Assembly (NCBI RefSeq): GCF_003418935.1
Contig: NZ_QVMT01000001.1
Span: 62,001 to 126,000 of the forward strand
Origin: Emticicia sp. C21
Lineage (GTDB): Bacteria; Bacteroidota; Bacteroidia; Cytophagales; Spirosomataceae
DNA: 64,000 bases
Reading direction: 5' to 3'
The notes under the pieces are model-generated. The model did no database searches. It was not told the origin of the DNA and worked only from the letters and a program-made list of their open reading frames with translations. Below, in pieces: positions 27,519 to 36,651 of the stretch. Both the position numbers and the translations under genes were made by a program. Every line of letters begins with the position of its first letter. The first letter of the stretch is position 1.

Positions 27519-28551
27519 GCGTTTTAGGTTTTAGGTCTAGAGACAATCGGGTTCGATACTGGCTGTCGGCTTCCTCTAAAATAAGTATATATCTTCCCTG
27601 ATAAAAGGCTTCTAATGTCTTCTTAGTATTGGGTATCCCTACACCTGTTGAAACCAGTTTTGGTCTATGTACCGGCACCGAGTTCAGAATATCTAGAGCT
27701 AAGGTATTACCCATCATCGAAATATTGATTGATACAAAACAGCTTTTCACTGTTCCACTGCTATGCTTAAAGGCATTTTCGATAAGCGGTAGTAAGAGTA
27801 AAGGCACAATCTGATATGTTGCCAGTGATTCAAACGGTTTTGGATATTGATAGGTTACAGTACATCGCTGCCCTATCCTCTCTTTTTCTAAATGAATATA
27901 GCTATTTAAATATTCTATTTCTTCATTCAATTTCACCTGCTGTTTAGAGGCTGATTCTACCTGATATCGCATCAGTTGAGATAATTGCATAATCATTACT
28001 GGCATCCGGTTAGGCTCCTGAATACTAATGCCATAGAGATTATTGAGGGTATTGAACAAAAAATGTGGATTTAATTGTGCTTGAAGCAATTTGGTCTGGG
28101 CCTCGCTCAATTGTAGCATCTGATTACTGCTTCTGATTTGCTGCCTGTAGAAATATTCGAGCAGGAAAATAGCCTCCATTGTAATCAGGCTCACGGCCGT
28201 ATTCACTATATAAAGTAGACACATTTTCATCCAGCTCTGCGACTGATGAAATTCTGGGAAAAACCAGAAATAATCGGCAACAAAAAGAAAGATGCCTGCG
28301 GAGAGCAAAACCAGAATTGTGACAATCAAAAACCGATTGAGTTGGCCCTTGGTAAAAAGTGGGAATACAATTATCCGATAAAAGATAGCAAAGGTATAGA
28401 GGATAAGAAAATGCAGAAAACCCTCGGTGATTTCTTTGACCGATGAAAGAAAGTTCCAGTGACTCAACGACATCAGAATGAAAAAGCCCCAGAAGAAGAT
28501 TAATTCCCGTATCCAATCAATTTCAATCTTTGCTTTATCTGGTTTTTTCAT
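27511..28551 (-). CDS. LytS-type sensor histidine kinase (second pair)
   Basis: 346 residues. Four membrane helices in residues 12-135, then a coiled coil (NQMLQLSEAQTKLLQAQ), the phosphoacceptor motif QLNPHFLFNTLNNLY, the N-box LIENAFKHSSG and the G-box STGVGIPNTKK. No separate sensor domain. It is first in the operon with the LytTR regulator. Confidence 0.9.
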   Translation of the reverse strand: MKKPDKAKIEIDWIRELIFFWGFFILMSLSHWNFLSSVKEITEGFLHFLILYTFAIFYRIIVFPLFTKGQLNRFLIVTILVLLSAGIFLFVADYFWFFPEFHQSQSWMKMCLLYIVNTAVSLITMEAIFLLEYFYRQQIRSSNQMLQLSEAQTKLLQAQLNPHFLFNTLNNLYGISIQEPNRMPVMIMQLSQLMRYQVESASKQQVKLNEEIEYLNSYIHLEKERIGQRCTVTYQYPKPFESLATYQIVPLLLLPLIENAFKHSSGTVKSCFVSINISMMGNTLALDILNSVPVHRPKLVSTGVGIPNTKKTLEAFYQGRYILILEEADSQYRTRLSLDLKPKTHD

Positions 28552-28719
28552 CTTTTATCCTTTTTACAAAAAAAATTAAATCGTGATTTATCTCAAAAAA
28601 CAAATGATGAACCTAGAATATCACTAAAAAACAAGTGTACATCATTCATATTTTCAAAAAAAGCGTTTCAAAATTAACTTGTAGGAATAATTTTAATTCT
28701 TTTTTAAGGTTAAATCTAT
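28552..28719. other. AT-rich gene-free spacer upstream of the second sensor kinase
   Basis: Very AT-rich with A and T runs. It separates the divergent sensor gene from the putative small transcript at 28720-29031. No distinct motif recognised. Confidence 0.35.
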
Positions 28720-28727
28720 TATATTTG
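28720..28727 (+). promoter_or_regulatory. -7 element (TATATTTG) of a putative small transcript
   Basis: Perfect TAnnTTTG match. A transcript from about 28734 would end at the strong terminator at 29004-29031, giving roughly 300 nt. The -33 element is not convincing. Confidence 0.5.
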
Positions 28728-28806
28728 TACAAATGACACTTAATATATCTTTTTTATGTATCAAAATGATACAATAAAGGTTATCTAAGACCTGTGACAA
28801 ATATAA

Positions 28807-28929
28807 ATGAAAAAGTTATTGGCTACTTCGCACAAGAAAAACTGTCATGTAAGTCAATCCTATAAAGCCATAAAAGATAAAGCCGATGGAGTTCTCATCG
28901 GATGTAGTATCCTTAGAAATCAGCCATAA
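28807..28929 (+). CDS. Putative 40-residue peptide
   Basis: An ATG at 28807 opens a 40-residue frame ending at TAA 28927-28929 (starts MKKLLATSHKKNCHVSQSYK, with two cysteines). It lies inside a unit bounded by a consensus -7 box and a strong terminator. No homologue recognised; a hairpin (CCGATG / CATCGG) lies inside the frame. Alternatively the RNA itself is functional and the frame incidental. Confidence 0.35.
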   Translation: MKKLLATSHKKNCHVSQSYKAIKDKADGVLIGCSILRNQP

Positions 28930-29003
28930 AACAACAGATATTTGGGCCTTTACTGGCTCATCAGGACGTTAGATTCTACATGAATCTTTCATACGCTTGT
29001 AGC

Positions 29004-29031
29004 AAAATGCCCCTTATTTTAGGGGCATTTT
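29004..29031 (+). terminator. Strong intrinsic terminator
   Basis: Stem AAAATGCCCCT / AGGGGCATTTT with a 6-nt loop, followed by TGTTT. No conventional gene precedes it on the plus strand, which points to a small transcript. Confidence 0.8.
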
Positions 29032-29103
29032 TGTTTAAAAAATTTCCTTTAGTATATAAAATGCATATTTATTCTATTATTTTTTTCCCTGCTCTACCGA
29101 GTA

Positions 29104-29478
29104 TCATCCTATCGGATATAATACTTTCCAAGATGGCACAAAATCAGTCAGAGTAAACCTATATTTCTCAGATAACAAATTTAAATCCTCAATTTCATCA
29201 AAATATTCAATTACACTAGATTTAAAATACTTATTTAGAAAGCCCTCCTTTTCTAGTTCAGTATCCTTCCAATAGTACAAAATAATAAAACAGAATTTGG
29301 TAGTACAACTATTAATAAAATCATGCTGACCCGGAAATTTATTCATTTCTAATATATTATAAATACCTATCCATTTATCAAAATTAACATCGTCGCTTTC
29401 CAACTGTTTAACTATATATCCATGCTTGCCAAACAGTAGACCATTAAATGCTTTTTGTGAAGAAAAATCAAAATTCAT
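29104..29478 (-). CDS. Hypothetical protein
   Basis: 124 residues, acidic and rich in aromatic residues, with no signal peptide. Recognisable stretches are MNFDFSSQKAFNGLLFGKHG, KWIGIYNILEMNKFPGQHDF, CFIILYYWKDTELEKEGFL and the C-terminal VPSWKVLYPIG. No family recognised. Soluble acidic proteins of this size in Bacteroidota are often immunity-type or orphan proteins, but nothing here supports a toxin partner. Confidence 0.5.
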   Translation of the reverse strand: MNFDFSSQKAFNGLLFGKHGYIVKQLESDDVNFDKWIGIYNILEMNKFPGQHDFINSCTTKFCFIILYYWKDTELEKEGFLNKYFKSSVIEYFDEIEDLNLLSEKYRFTLTDFVPSWKVLYPIG

Positions 29479-29554
29479 TTTTTAAGTAATTATAACATTG
29501 TACACTTTTAATGAACATTATGAGAGAACCTTTTACATCATTCACAACTATCTT

Positions 29555-29652
29555 AAAAAAAAGACCCAAGCTCGCCAGCTCAGGTCTCAGGAGGAGTGGT
29601 TAGTTCCCAACCAGACTCACGATAGTAATTCGATTCTTATAGATTAGCATTT
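29555..29652 (-). ncRNA. Candidate small RNA of about 100 nt
   Basis: On the minus strand a TTG (29687-29689) and TAATCTTG (29659-29666) with 20-bp spacing predict a start at about 29652. An intrinsic terminator follows at 29562-29587 (stem AGACCTGAGCT / AGCTTGGGTCT with two G-U pairs) with a run of seven or eight U. A second hairpin (TGGTT / AACCA, flanked by GAG/CTC) lies in between. No coding frame. Family not recognised. Confidence 0.5.
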
Positions 29653-29841
29653 TTTCTACAAGATTATGCAGAGAGGTACATCTCGACAAGAAAAGTAAAA
29701 GTTTTTGAAACGTCTATCTTCTATAAATATCAGGGATATTTATGTCTGGGATTCATATCAAATTAACAAAGGACTATTGGCATTTCAAAAGATTCTGATG
29801 AGTATTTTCCAGCGTATCCAAACGTATAAAATTCTATTGTA
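29653..29841. other. Gene-free region upstream of the candidate small RNA
   Basis: Contains the minus-strand promoter elements of the small RNA. Otherwise AT-rich with no recognised feature, up to the palindrome at 29842. Confidence 0.35.
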
Positions 29842-29862
29842 GGGGTTCAGAATTTGAACCCC
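29842..29862. repeat. GGGGTTCAAAA palindrome, copy 3
   Basis: GGGGTTCA and TGAACCCC flank a shortened centre (GAATT). It is preceded by ATTGTA as in copy 1 and lies 11 bp after the TonB receptor stop codon, where it can act as a terminator. Confidence 0.7.
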
Positions 29863-29872
29863 ACAAATTAAA

Positions 29873-32296
29873 TTATATCTTCACCTGCAAAGTCAGATAA
29901 AAACTTCTCCCATCAGATGGCAAAATGCCGGGGCCCGGGTATCCTGTAGCACGACGGGTAAAATACATGCGATTAGCCAAATTGTTAAGACTACCCTCTA
30001 GCTTAAAGCGCTTAAATTGATAGGAACCACTGACATCCATAATAGCATAAGCCGGAATTAACCCTACAACGGCCGATACACCGCCATCAACGGCATTGGT
30101 TGCTTCTGAATATTGGTCTGACAGATAAGTATATTGGAATGAGGCTTTCAGATTTTTATAGGCTAAACGTACCCCACTTTTTAAATTTACATTCGGCACA
30201 AACTCTACTTGTTTGCCTTTAATCCCCGGCAGTTCACTTCTTTTATAGGTAGAATGGATAAATGCAACATTACCAAATATTACTCCACTCCACGATTCTG
30301 CTTTAGACTGAGCGAGTTTTAATATATCAGCCTCGGCATAAGACTCTAAGCCTACAATAACTGCCTGCCCTATATTGCCTCTTCGGCGTAATACCCTGTT
30401 GCTCTCATCATAAAACTGTACTTCACCTATGCGGTTATCATAATTGAGATAGAAAGCACTTACATCGAAATTATAGAGGGTGGTCTGATGTGTTCTGATA
30501 CCTAAATCAATTGAGTAACCTCGTTCGTCTTTCATATTCGGGTCAATTACAGACGATGGATTGGCTGTGCGCATATCACTGAATGTGATAGAGCGGTAAT
30601 TTTGTGAAATATTTCCATAAATATCTAAACTCCTGGTTGGTTTATAACTTAAGCCCACGCCTGCCAATACAAATTGGCGTCCATTAGTACGCACTTCATT
30701 GGTGCGTGTAGCACTGATAATGTTCCCTGCCAAGTCAAATAAGATAGTGCCATAAAAACCATCAGCTTTTGTATGAATATATTCAAAACGTACACCCGGT
30801 GTAATAGAAATCTTATCGTTTACATAGAAAATATTTTCAGCAAATACTGATACGTTATTATTCGGAAAAACGTAATCGTTGGCAATACCCTCTTCATGAT
30901 TGATAAAAGTAAAATCAGCATCTTTACCCTTAGTACCCAAACCCTGAATGCTGTGATTAAAGCCGTGATAATAACGAGTGCCTGCCAGGAAAACCGATAA
31001 TTTTTCTTTAATAAAATAGCGTTTCAGGTAGCGAGCTTCTGCTCCCCAGTTATTAAAATCTCCCTTGATTAAATCCCGCTCACTATTATCATCAATGCTT
31101 GCCACCCTATTTGGCCGAAAACCTACTGAATAACGATAAGCCGATAAGCCAAAAACTCTAAGGTTAAACTCATTTAAGGCATTAAATTTATGATCGAAAT
31201 GGGCTGCCCACAGATTCCAGTTCACTTTAAACCAGTTACGCTCACGATTGGTCTGGCGTGGATTTGCCGCAAACATGGCGTCGGTCAGGCCACCGGGTTG
31301 GTGAGCCAGATAACTCATATGCGTAAAATCTATTCCTACGGTTGTTTTCTCACTCAATTGATAATCAATATCTGCATAATAATTATAACTATCGAAATCA
31401 GAATTGGCTCGCCAGCCATTGCCTGTTTTGTATTGAAAGTATGTATAATAACTTAATTTACCGACTGTACCGCTAGCACTTGTAAAGGCATTATAAAAGC
31501 CAAATGAACCCACACTTTGACGAGCTATCAGTTCAATTTTTCGGTCAGTGACGGGCTTTTTCATGACAAAATTGATAAGACCGCCAAACTGAGTACCATA
31601 TTGCAAGGAGGCTGCTCCACGTACTATCTGAATACGCCCCACAGCTTCAATCGGTGGGGTATAATAACTTTCCGGATAACCCAAAGCATCGGCACTAATA
31701 TCATATCCATTCTGACGAACGTTGAAGTTCGAACTCCGGTTAGGGTCAAGCCCTCTCCCACCGATGCTTAGTTGTAAACCAGCGCCATCGTTTTCCCAGA
31801 TATTTAACCCAGCCACACGAGCATATACCTGACGGGCATTGTTGGTTGCCAGGTTTGCCACTAGTTGTTCGGGTAAAATCACTTCTGTTTTCTTGCCTTC
31901 ATAAATACCCATACTTTCTACGGCACGCATGCGTGTAAAACCAAAATCGCTTTGCTTGTCTTTTACCACTACTTCGTTGAGGGTAGTATTCAATAAATCG
32001 AGATAGATTGTGAGATGAATATCTTTATCTGTAATATTAACTTCCTGCTGATGGGATTGATAGTCGGTGAGTGAGGCTTGCACTTTATAAGTACGTTTAG
32101 CCAGGTTTCTGAATCTGAAATTACCCTGTTCGTCGGTGCTTGTAAAAGGTGAGCCTGCATTAAGAATAATGCGACATTCTTTTGCTACTGTACTATCTTT
32201 CCGGAAGCGGACTGTACCCGTAAGTTGATACTGCGCAAAAGAAGCCGAAATAATTAAACAGAATATAAATGTATTAAAAACCTTTGATAGTGTCAT
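29873..32296 (-). CDS. TonB-dependent receptor of the imelysin/HTTM locus (FecA-like)
   Basis: 807 residues. Signal peptide MTLSKVFNTFIFCLIISASFAQ; carboxypeptidase-regulatory-like domain about 23-110 (LTGTVRFRKDSTVAKECRI); plug about 125-240 (IYEGKKTEVILPEQLVANLAT, IQIVRGAASLQYGTQFGG); then a 22-strand barrel ending in a C-terminal VKI. It imports a ferric chelate or similar ligand across the outer membrane. Its start overlaps the end of the HTTM gene by 23 bases, so it is translated with that operon. Fe-dicitrate-type receptors are the closest pattern. It is the last gene of a DUF4856, imelysin, HTTM, receptor operon. Confidence 0.9.
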   Translation of the reverse strand: MTLSKVFNTFIFCLIISASFAQYQLTGTVRFRKDSTVAKECRIILNAGSPFTSTDEQGNFRFRNLAKRTYKVQASLTDYQSHQQEVNITDKDIHLTIYLDLLNTTLNEVVVKDKQSDFGFTRMRAVESMGIYEGKKTEVILPEQLVANLATNNARQVYARVAGLNIWENDGAGLQLSIGGRGLDPNRSSNFNVRQNGYDISADALGYPESYYTPPIEAVGRIQIVRGAASLQYGTQFGGLINFVMKKPVTDRKIELIARQSVGSFGFYNAFTSASGTVGKLSYYTYFQYKTGNGWRANSDFDSYNYYADIDYQLSEKTTVGIDFTHMSYLAHQPGGLTDAMFAANPRQTNRERNWFKVNWNLWAAHFDHKFNALNEFNLRVFGLSAYRYSVGFRPNRVASIDDNSERDLIKGDFNNWGAEARYLKRYFIKEKLSVFLAGTRYYHGFNHSIQGLGTKGKDADFTFINHEEGIANDYVFPNNNVSVFAENIFYVNDKISITPGVRFEYIHTKADGFYGTILFDLAGNIISATRTNEVRTNGRQFVLAGVGLSYKPTRSLDIYGNISQNYRSITFSDMRTANPSSVIDPNMKDERGYSIDLGIRTHQTTLYNFDVSAFYLNYDNRIGEVQFYDESNRVLRRRGNIGQAVIVGLESYAEADILKLAQSKAESWSGVIFGNVAFIHSTYKRSELPGIKGKQVEFVPNVNLKSGVRLAYKNLKASFQYTYLSDQYSEATNAVDGGVSAVVGLIPAYAIMDVSGSYQFKRFKLEGSLNNLANRMYFTRRATGYPGPGILPSDGRSFYLTLQVKI

Positions 32297-33611
32297 TGAA
32301 TGGTAAAATCCATGATTTATGTTGAAAAGAATCGTGCTCTTTGGCTAAATCAGTATTTGGGCTTATCAGAGGCTTACCCATCCTACCATTGAGCGTTACA
32401 TAAGAGTCGACATAAACTTGCGGCGATTCAAAGCCATGCTGTTTATAATAGTCACACAGAATATGTGCATATTGCAGCAACATATCTGGCTGAGTCGACA
32501 TCATTTTTTCCTGCAAAGTTGATAAGAAATCGTTGTTATTCACAACTACCTGCTTACCATTTTTACCTTTTACAGTAAACTGTGTATAGCCAGCCTTTTC
32601 CATTAGCATTACCCGCCACGAAAACCGATAGCCTTGCTCTGTCCAGAATAATTCTCCAGGGTATAATAAATATCTGAATGGGAACAATAGCTGAAAAGAG
32701 AAAAAGACTACAAAAACAGGTAGAATAAATGACGGAGCTATGTACTGACGGGTAGTCTCCGTCAAATCTGATGAAATTTTTAACCAATGACTTATGCCCC
32801 GAATGATATTCTTATGAAAATTGGGTGAGAAAAATATCAAGGCTGCCACTATCATAATATGCGGAAACATACCAATCGGGAAAAGCAATGCTGTAAGTAT
32901 ATGAAACACAATTACTGCCAGATAAGCCAACCAACGACTGGATGAACGCCACAATAAAAACGGGATAGTGAGATCGTAAAGACAGCCAAACCAGCTAAAA
33001 GCATATGGTACCCAGTCTTTATTGAATAGTGAACCGATAATTGGCATGTCGTTGCGGGCAGGCAACCATATTTTTAATGGTTGGGCATGCAATAGCCAGT
33101 CAGAATTTAGTTTGGCAAGACCTGCATAAAAGTAGAGTATACAAATCATCAGCTTAATGGCATCAATGCACCATTGTGGAATATACTGAGCAGATATTTG
33201 TCGATTACGATACGAATCCACCGAAAAATAGACGTGAGCAGGCAAGAAAATCATCAGCAAACAAACCAGACTGATGAAATAATAGTGATTGAGATAGGTT
33301 GATTTATCTATCAACTCTATATAAGTGAAACTTAGAAACAAACCTATAATTGCAATACGATAGAACAAACCCAAAGCGACCAGTAAAGCACAAAGCGCAC
33401 AAATAAAAAATAAGATGTAGGTATAATTACCAAGCGGTTTTACAAACTCAAACCCATAAAAAGGAAAGAAGTATTTGGGCTTGATATATAAATCAAAAAT
33501 CCAGCCCTTGCTCCAGAACCGGATGATACTACCCAACAACATCAGCCCAAAGCCAATTCTGAAAACCGCTAAGGGTGCAGCAGATATTTTTTGTTTAAGA
33601 TATTGTTGCAA
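32274..33611 (-). CDS. HTTM-domain membrane protein
   Basis: 445 residues with about eight to ten membrane helices. The N-terminal hallmark AAPLAVFRIGFGLMLLGSIIRFW and the following FLPAHVYFSVDSYR, with LMICILYFYAGLAKLNSDWL, match the HTTM/vitamin-K-carboxylase-like family. The C-terminal third is a soluble domain (FRYLLYPGELFWTEQGYRFSW). The start is unusual: an in-frame TAG lies 18 bases upstream, and the only initiation codon that keeps the domain intact is TTG at 33611; the first ATG would remove 22 residues. A short repeat element lies immediately upstream. HTTM proteins recur in bacterial iron-acquisition operons with imelysin, role unknown. Confidence 0.85.
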   Translation of the reverse strand: MQQYLKQKISAAPLAVFRIGFGLMLLGSIIRFWSKGWIFDLYIKPKYFFPFYGFEFVKPLGNYTYILFFICALCALLVALGLFYRIAIIGLFLSFTYIELIDKSTYLNHYYFISLVCLLMIFLPAHVYFSVDSYRNRQISAQYIPQWCIDAIKLMICILYFYAGLAKLNSDWLLHAQPLKIWLPARNDMPIIGSLFNKDWVPYAFSWFGCLYDLTIPFLLWRSSSRWLAYLAVIVFHILTALLFPIGMFPHIMIVAALIFFSPNFHKNIIRGISHWLKISSDLTETTRQYIAPSFILPVFVVFFSFQLLFPFRYLLYPGELFWTEQGYRFSWRVMLMEKAGYTQFTVKGKNGKQVVVNNNDFLSTLQEKMMSTQPDMLLQYAHILCDYYKQHGFESPQVYVDSYVTLNGRMGKPLISPNTDLAKEHDSFQHKSWILPFNDTIKGF

Positions 33612-33629
33612 TTTGAGGCGTGGTTTCTA

Positions 33630-33775
33630 TAGTAGAGACATATGGGTTCGCCACACAATGCATTTTGTTTCCAAAGGCCGCCTATCGGTAGTAAATAATA
33701 TTTATATACTTAAATTTACAGCTTTATATTGGATTGCATAGTCCATTGGAGACGTATAGCAATACGTCTCTACTA
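33630..33775. repeat. REPIN-like intergenic element, copy A
   Basis: About 146 bp bounded by TAGTAGAGAC (33630-33639) and its exact complement GTCTCTACTA (33766-33775). An internal hairpin (GAGACGTAT / ATACGTCTC, 33749-33770) occupies one end. The other end reads GAGACATATGGGTTCGCC. Copy B at 49906-50048 has the same two ends in opposite orientation. Confidence 0.7.
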
Positions 33776-33797
33776 AAACATTAATTTATACGAGGTC

Positions 33798-34940
33798 TCA
33801 ATCCCCATCATTATCAGTATAAGTAATAGTAATGCTCATAGCTGAGGTCATGTCTACTTTGAGCATACGTACTGCTTTCTGCATTTCGGTATATACCGCA
33901 ATCATTGCCTGATTATTGGTTTTTACTTCCTCGTATAAATTTGGTTTCAAAACCTCCATTTTGCTCTTGCTAGAGGCAAACTGATTGTTAATAATTTCGG
34001 CTAATGACTGCCCTGTGGCACTATCTTTAGCACCCAAGGCCACCAGATAGGTTTTAAAAGATGGCCCTTCTGCACCTGTTTTGATATTTTTCCCATTAAA
34101 GAAATCTATAAATGCCTGATGTGCTGTTTGAGCCAGTGTTTTAGATATATCTTTTTTGTAAAATGCCTCTACTTTATCGGGAGATATTACGCCATTCAAC
34201 ATAGCACCCGATGGAATACCAAACTTGCCCGAACGGATAAAACGCTCATAATGTAATACAAAACCATTGACCATCAAAGAAGTGGAAGAGCCAATATCAA
34301 GGCCTGTTTTTGTGATAAAAGTCTCACGATAGGTTGTCCACTCGGTTGTTACCTTATCTAACAGCGTTTTCATACGGCCTGTCAGGCGTTTTACATAGGC
34401 AATTCGTTTATCGGCATCAGGGGCAGTAGTATAAAATCCAAGAATAGTTGCATCAGTGCTACCTAAGCCATTGAGCAGGTAATCTAAAGCCGGAAAACCT
34501 TGTTGGGCAAAAGAAGCAGGAACTTCCAGATTAGCAGATGGGTCAGCTATATTATCGTTAATCCCTTTTTCGCTGGCAGGATAAATATTGAAAAAATTAC
34601 GAAGGGTTTGTCTTTCAGCAGGGCCAAAATCAAACAATTCTACTTTCTGCCATTCGGTGTAAGCCTCTACCCATGCCGTACGAAACTCAGTTAAGGTTGC
34701 GGCATCAGGCTTGGCAGTAAAAGCATCACCTCTAGTTACCATCAGGTCTAGTTTCGCTTTGAAATTACCGTACGCCGGAATAATGACATTATCAGCCAGA
34801 TGAGTAAGTATCACTTTTCTATCTTTGCCCTCATCTACAGGTGTTGGCGGGTCTGTTGTTTCGCCACCGCTGCCACAAGCCCATAAAAGTGCTGTCAATA
34901 CCAATAATAAGATTTGCTTTTTCCTTAGATAAGCCGTCAT
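33798..34940 (-). CDS. Imelysin-family lipoprotein (M75-like)
   Basis: 380 residues from the ATG at 34940, which yields a lipobox (LLVLTALLWAC). The imelysin fold is two helical bundles. The characteristic region reads QQGFPALDYLLNGLG where many members have GxHxxE; here the His and Glu are replaced (GFPALD), as in an imelysin subclass. The C-terminal part includes VLHYERFIRSGKFGIPSG and a helix ending in KAVRMLKVDMTSAMS. Imelysins are envelope proteins linked to iron uptake. It lies 72 bp after the DUF4856 gene in the same operon. Confidence 0.88.
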   Translation of the reverse strand: MTAYLRKKQILLLVLTALLWACGSGGETTDPPTPVDEGKDRKVILTHLADNVIIPAYGNFKAKLDLMVTRGDAFTAKPDAATLTEFRTAWVEAYTEWQKVELFDFGPAERQTLRNFFNIYPASEKGINDNIADPSANLEVPASFAQQGFPALDYLLNGLGSTDATILGFYTTAPDADKRIAYVKRLTGRMKTLLDKVTTEWTTYRETFITKTGLDIGSSTSLMVNGFVLHYERFIRSGKFGIPSGAMLNGVISPDKVEAFYKKDISKTLAQTAHQAFIDFFNGKNIKTGAEGPSFKTYLVALGAKDSATGQSLAEIINNQFASSKSKMEVLKPNLYEEVKTNNQAMIAVYTEMQKAVRMLKVDMTSAMSITITYTDNDGD

Positions 34941-35012
34941 GATTTTAAATGAAATAGTGGATTGACAACCCTCTTGGCTATCAATCCACTCATTAAGAGA
35001 ATATGACAAATA

Positions 35013-36188
35013 TTAATTGCCTAATTTGAATTTCGCATTGATCGCATCAGCCGCTGCGTTGACTTTTTCGTTAGTCAAATCCCAGAAACCGTTAGCTGAA
35101 CCAACAAGTCCGGCTAAGATATTTTCAGAGAAAGTAGCATCAGCCCCATTGATTGTACAATAACGCAACGAGTAAATAAAACCAAGACCCTCGCCTATGG
35201 CATGTGCACGGGCAGCATCAGTAGTTCCTGTTTTCCATTTTCCTAAATATCCGATAGCGGCAGCAGCAATCGCTTTCTCCATTTCAGTTCTGATAAATGT
35301 AGCCTGTGTTTTTACTTCAGCCATATCATTATTTACAATAGCTACACGTCCTCTTAAAAAAGCCGGATAGATTTTTGCATAATTCGCTTTGTTATATTCC
35401 CAGATATAAGAACCTAAGAAAGACTCAGAAGTACCTCTGGTAGCATCTGTAGAATTTGCCAGGTAGATAGGATTCAAAGTCAACGAAGCATAGGCTTCAT
35501 CCCAGTTATGTTCTAATTGAGAATATTTTTTACCAGATACAAGCGTGGTGTTATCGGCTTCTAAGCCTTTGTTTAACAATACATTACCGATATAATCTAG
35601 TTGATAAGCACCAATTAAAGATTTTTGTATGATTTGCGCAATCTCAATTCCTTTGGCGTCTAATAAATAAGTACCTGCTTTTCCGGCCACTCCTTTAGAT
35701 GCTGTTGCACCAACCGATTTACTAGCTTCGGCCATTTGTGCGAAAGCAGTTTCTACTCTAACACGTTCAACTTCAGCTTCTGATGTGGATTTAGATGAAG
35801 CGGTAAGGCTGCGTAATTGTACTCCTGAGGCATTTAATACTGAACCAGAAATGTTCAAAGATGGTACATCTACGAAAGGATTTGCGGTATTAGCATACAT
35901 GTTTTTCATTACAGCGGCATCAATTGCCTTACTGTCTCTTACGGCTCCACCCAGGTAATAATTCAATGCCTGATAGATTTTGTAGCGATTATTACCAGAA
36001 GTCAAATCAACGGTGGTGTCTCCTGTTGCACTTACAAACAACTTTTTGTAAGGAGTTGTAGGCGTTACATTGGCATAATCAATTTTGGTACGAAGCGGAG
36101 TTACTTCTTCTGAATCTTTACAAGAAGAAACACCAGCCATAATTACCGAAGCTAAGAGGATTTGTGTTTTACCGAAACGTTTAAACAT
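35013..36188 (-). CDS. DUF4856 lipoprotein
   Basis: 391 residues. Lipobox at MAGVSSCKDSEE. The pattern KIDYANVTPTTPYKKLFVS near the start, LNYYLGGAVRDSKAIDAAVM, QLEHNWDEAYASLTLNP and FLGSYIWEYNKANYAKIYPAFLRGRVAI match DUF4856, a helical lipoprotein family that neighbours imelysin genes. It is first in the operon (DUF4856, imelysin, HTTM, TonB receptor). The promoter (TAGTTTTG) and a Fur-like box precede it, suggesting expression under iron limitation. No biochemical role is known. Confidence 0.87.
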   Translation of the reverse strand: MFKRFGKTQILLASVIMAGVSSCKDSEEVTPLRTKIDYANVTPTTPYKKLFVSATGDTTVDLTSGNNRYKIYQALNYYLGGAVRDSKAIDAAVMKNMYANTANPFVDVPSLNISGSVLNASGVQLRSLTASSKSTSEAEVERVRVETAFAQMAEASKSVGATASKGVAGKAGTYLLDAKGIEIAQIIQKSLIGAYQLDYIGNVLLNKGLEADNTTLVSGKKYSQLEHNWDEAYASLTLNPIYLANSTDATRGTSESFLGSYIWEYNKANYAKIYPAFLRGRVAIVNNDMAEVKTQATFIRTEMEKAIAAAAIGYLGKWKTGTTDAARAHAIGEGLGFIYSLRYCTINGADATFSENILAGLVGSANGFWDLTNEKVNAAADAINAKFKLGN

Positions 36189-36224
36189 GGAAATAATAGT
36201 TTATTAAAAGATTAGATTACACTG

Positions 36225-36257
36225 CAAAACTAGTATAATTAGACTTAATCTAAATAA
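36225..36257 (-). promoter_or_regulatory. Promoter and Fur-like box of the DUF4856 operon
   Basis: On the minus strand TAGTTTTG (36225-36232) is a perfect -7 element. The box at 36235-36257 has the arm AATCTAAATAA (36247-36257) and a partner arm ATAATTAGACT matching the ideal complement at 8 of 11 positions. It covers the spacer and -33 region, ideal for repression. A matching box precedes the siderophore-type receptor at 59851. Confidence 0.6.
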
Positions 36258-36481
36258 GAATTGGTAAATTATTTTTTTCTTTTTTTTACAAATCACTGAA
36301 AGTCAATCACTTAGGTATGTATTAAATTTTATATAGTGATAAAAAGGAAGGAAAGTATTTAAATGAAAGCTTAGGTAAAATTCATAGCTAACCTTAGCAG
36401 CGCAGTTGGGTTAACTGTCTGGCATACTATTTTTTTAGTAATTGCAGATAAATCAATGTCCACATTAATACGAAAAAAAAT

Positions 36482-36634
36482 ATGGCAACGTTGCAAGGAA
36501 AGAAAAAAGAAGGTGCCCGAAACTCAGCCTCGCAGAGTTCGAATGCAGCTAATAGTGTTCAGAAAGGAACTAATCAGATGAATAGCGGTTCCGATTCTCG
36601 CCCCCAAATAACGGGTGCGAGTCCGAAAAAGTAG
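36482..36634 (+). CDS. Small hydrophilic protein, 50 residues
   Basis: ATG at 36482 to TAG at 36632-36634. The protein begins MATLQGKKKEGARNSASQ and is rich in Ser, Asn, Gln and Lys with no hydrophobic segment, so it is probably disordered. It is followed by a very strong terminator at 36652-36690, which supports a real transcription unit. No family recognised. It converges on another small gene at 36929. Confidence 0.55.
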   Translation: MATLQGKKKEGARNSASQSSNAANSVQKGTNQMNSGSDSRPQITGASPKK

Positions 36635-36651
36635 TTAAAAATAATAGGCTG

